NCBI GenBank assembly: GCA_033557465.1
Contig: CM066034.1
Location: 417,486,159-417,550,158 of the forward strand
DNA: 64,000 nt
Reading direction: 5' to 3'
From: Ichthyophis bannanicus
Lineage: Eukaryota; Chordata; Amphibia; Gymnophiona; Ichthyophiidae
The position numbers and the translations under genes are program-made. The notes under the pieces were generated by a model. That model was not told the DNA's origin, made no database searches, and was given only the letters and a program-made list of their open reading frames with translations. Shown here piece by piece: positions 61,761-64,000 of this stretch. The stretch's first letter is position 1. Every line of letters begins with the position of its first letter.

Positions 61761-63123
61761 GCCAAAGTTCTGCTCCAGGTAACAGCATCCTCTGTGGACA
61801 GCAGCAGATGCTTTTCTGATTCCCTGGTCTCAGGCCCTCCTGTATGCGTTTCCTCCAACGCCCTTGGTGGCCCGAACCCTCTTCAAAATTCTTCAGGACA
61901 AGGCCTCGGTCCTGCTGGTGGCTCCCAGGTGGCCGAGACAGCCTTGGTTTCCACTTCTGCATCAGCTGGCAGTGGATCCCCCACTGCCTCTGGGGTTGCA
62001 ACCCGACCTTCTCTCTCAGGATCAGGTTTCCCTTCTGCACCCCAATCTCAAAGCTCTCAATTTGATGGCCTGGAGGCTGCAAGGGTAGTTTTGGCTCCCT
62101 GGGGCCTACCTCGCGAAAGTTGAGGAGGTTGTCCTAGCCTCTAGGAAACAGTCCACTAGGAAAACCTATGCTCTGAAATGGAAAAGGCTTTCTGTGTGGT
62201 GTCAGCTACGTACGAAGTTCCTTTCTCCTGTACTGTACCAGTAGTGCTTCAGTACTTACGCACTTATCAAATCAGGGACTTAAGTCCAATTCTGTTCGGG
62301 TCTACCTCTCAGCTCTAGCAGCTCACCACTCACTGGTGGAAGGACATTCTCTGTCGGTTCACCCCTTGGTGTCCCGGTTTCTCAGAGGCTTGCTCTGCTC
62401 AAGCCTCCAATCTGTCCTCCTGCTCCTGAGTGGGAGTTGAATGTGGTCTTTCAGCAACTGACTCGCCAACCTTTTGAGCCGATGGCTACTTGGCCTCTAC
62501 GCTTCCTGTCCTGGAAGACACTCTTCTTGATGGCCCTAACCTCAGCCAGGCGATGTGAGTGAGCTTCAGGCCCTGGTCTGGGACAGGCCTTACACCCGCT
62601 TCTATAGGAACAGGGTAGTCCTTAGGACTCATCCAAAGTTCCTCCCAAAAGTTGTCTCCTCCTTCCACCTTAACCAAGACGTGGTTCTTCCAACATTCTT
62701 CCATAGGCCTCATGCAAGCCAGGTTGAAGCAGTTCTGCATACCCTGGACTGTAGGAGGGCCTTATCCTTCTACCTTGACCGTACGCAGGGGCATTGAAGG
62801 GCTACTCAGCTCTTCATATCTTTTGACCCTAATAATTTGGGGTTAGCGGTGTCCAAGCATACCTTGTCCACCTGGGTAGCTGACTGTATCACCGGGCTTA
62901 CAGGGTGGCTGACTTTCCTTTGCAGGGTCGGGTCATGGCGCATCGTGTCAGGGCAATGGCTGCCTCAGTGGCTCACCTCCGCTCTGTACCGTTGGTGGAC
63001 ATCTGCAGGGCTGCAACTTGGTCCTCAAGCCAGACTTTTGCAGCCCATTATTGTCTGGAAAGGGAGTCCCGTAGGGACAAGTGCTTTTGGCCAGGCAGTA
63101 CTCTGGAATCTCTTGAGGTTTAG
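61760..63123 (+). pseudogene. DIRS-C methyltransferase-like and recombinase remnants
   Basis: Methyltransferase-like pieces near 61720-62088 and recombinase pieces to 63123, for example SELQALVWDRPYTRFYRNRV and HRVRAMAASVAHLRSVPLVD. Near 62550 it reads AGGCGATGTGAG, so the catalytic arginine codon CGA is present but followed by an insertion. Confidence 0.75.
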
Positions 63124-63623
63124 GCAACTCCTGCCCTCCGTTGGGCTAACGATGGAGGTTCTGTCAGTGAAAAGCCTTTCTTTGATGCTGGACTAGAGGG
63201 AGTTCTCTTGTTCAGCCTGGGTTCCTGGTAACCCAGAGCTAGGGAGTTACCCATATGTGAGGACTGACTTCCTGCTTAGTCCTGGAGAAAGAGTAGTTAC
63301 TCACCTGTAAACAGGTGTTCTCCAGGAGCAGCAGGAATCAGTCCTCACAACCCTCCCTCCTCCCCTGGGAGAGTTTGCAGTTGTACATAGTTTTATTTTT
63401 ATATTTTTGTGTGCTGTTTTTAGCTATGTTCATTTGACTGAGCAAGATGGCACCTTTAGGCGGGAAGGGAACCGCGCATGCGTGCCTGCATTCCCAAAGG
63501 CTTTCTTGGAAAGCTGGGGAAATGCTCCGCAAAGGGCTCCATCGATATCAATGTCACCCATATGTGAGGACTGATTCCTGCTGCTCCTGGAGAACACCTG
63601 TTACAGGTGAGTAACTACTCTTT

Positions 63624-63719
63624 CTGGCTTTTGACTCAAGTCATTTAGGACTTCCAGTCACTAAGAGAACTCTCTCTAAGTGGATTGCAGACTGTATTTC
63701 CTTTACCTATCAGAGTAAA
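63624..63719 (+). repeat. DIRS-A recombinase flank duplicated with DIRS-C
   Basis: CTGGCTTTTGACTCAAGTCA through CTTTACCTATCAGAGTAAA repeats 44916-45011 almost exactly, the sequence just right of DIRS-B in DIRS-A. It ends abruptly at 63719. Confidence 0.88.
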
Positions 63720-64000
63720 CCCAGTCTATGATACGTGGTGATAAAACAAGGATACTTATGTGTTGTATTTAAAACCTGAGAGAGACACAGGCCGTGTTTT
63801 GTATTATCACTTCATCAGGGGATACATGTTTGCTGCAATTACAAAACATAGAACCTATAAACATATTTAAAATTAAACCTTAAAAACATAAATACTGTTA
63901 AAACCATTATAAAACCAATAAGGCCATCATATTACAAAAAACACAAAATATAAATATCAAAACATGAGGGATGGTGTGCAAAAACCAATTGTATATAAAA
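63720..64000. other. Unassigned AT-rich sequence with ribozyme-like motif
   Basis: A hammerhead-like core is on the minus strand at 63784-63818. The rest is A-rich on the plus strand with no gene. Confidence 0.4.
63784..63818 (-). ncRNA. Degenerate hammerhead-ribozyme-like motif
   Basis: On the minus strand CTGATGA (plus 63812-63818) is followed by a tiny hairpin (GT...AC), then AAAAC where GAAAC is canonical. ACAC-GGCCT-GTGT as a stem III and a TC cleavage-type position at 63784 complete it. Such ribozymes are known in Penelope-like elements. Stem I is not evident. Confidence 0.3.

Larger units (their letters stand above)
58128..63623 (+). mobile_element. DIRS-C: decayed duplicate of DIRS-B
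   Basis: From about 58131 the sequence follows DIRS-B from about 39432 to its right end (44915 there, 63623 here), with internal complementary region at about 63245-63350 and right terminal repeat at about 63435-63623. The left terminal repeat is missing. Many single-base insertions and deletions break all frames. It shares the YLVD change of DIRS-B. Confidence 0.9.

Noticed and set aside
63015..63123. DIRS-C as an independent insertion
   Set aside because: It carries the DIRS-A flank of DIRS-B, so duplication or assembly error explains it better.

Overview
This window reads as vertebrate nuclear DNA made almost entirely of transposable elements nested in one another. I see no host protein-coding gene, rRNA or functional tRNA gene. 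The mix is two class I (gamma-like) endogenous retroviruses, DIRS tyrosine-recombinase retrotransposons with inverted termini, a GC-rich Tx1-group LINE, several CR1-like and L2-like LINEs, Tc1-type DNA transposons, L2-tailed tRNA-type SINEs and a hint of a Penelope-type ribozyme. This suits an amphibian, and a caecilian would be my guess. That is inference from the repeat spectrum, not from a host gene.

Layout. (1) 41-18247: a minus-strand provirus (45-18243, target duplication ATAT) is split by a related plus-strand provirus (804-9017, target duplication CCAG) and carries a CR1-like LINE in its leader (about 15273-17114). (2) 18248-24400: a CR1 3' scrap, then a Tc1 element (19432 to about 23630) interrupted by a minus-strand CR1 (20829-23543, target duplication ATGTTG) that keeps ORF1 esterase and endonuclease parts; then a TG repeat and a tRNA-type SINE. 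(3) 24403-46065: a minus-strand CR1 is split by DIRS-A (25371-45710). DIRS-A is itself split by a Tx1-group LINE (about 29148-38012) and by a second element, DIRS-B (39131-44915). Removing both inserts leaves DIRS-A at about 5.7 kb, a normal DIRS length.

(4) 46066-57190: an L1-type ORF1 remnant, LINE/SINE tails, and an L2-like minus-strand LINE in pieces (48265-50990, 54626-55064, 56474 to about 57190). The L2-like LINE is broken by an LTR-like block (50991 to about 52789), a Tc1 element (52790-54623) and a CR1 (55065-56473, target duplication GTATT). (5) 57203-64000: a Tc1 5' fragment, a minus-strand LTR (57610-58127) and DIRS-C (58128-63623). DIRS-C is a decayed duplicate of DIRS-B that still carries about 96 bp of the DIRS-A sequence flanking DIRS-B. 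After it comes unassigned AT-rich sequence with a hammerhead-like motif.

No element looks fully functional. The best preserved are the Tx1-group LINE (one in-frame stop plus two frameshifts) and the 15.3-17.1 kb CR1 (one frameshift). The plus provirus has nearly identical LTRs but a ruined interior, so it was probably already defective when it inserted. All coordinates of element edges, divergence counts and family names come from reading by eye; no alignment or database search was run.
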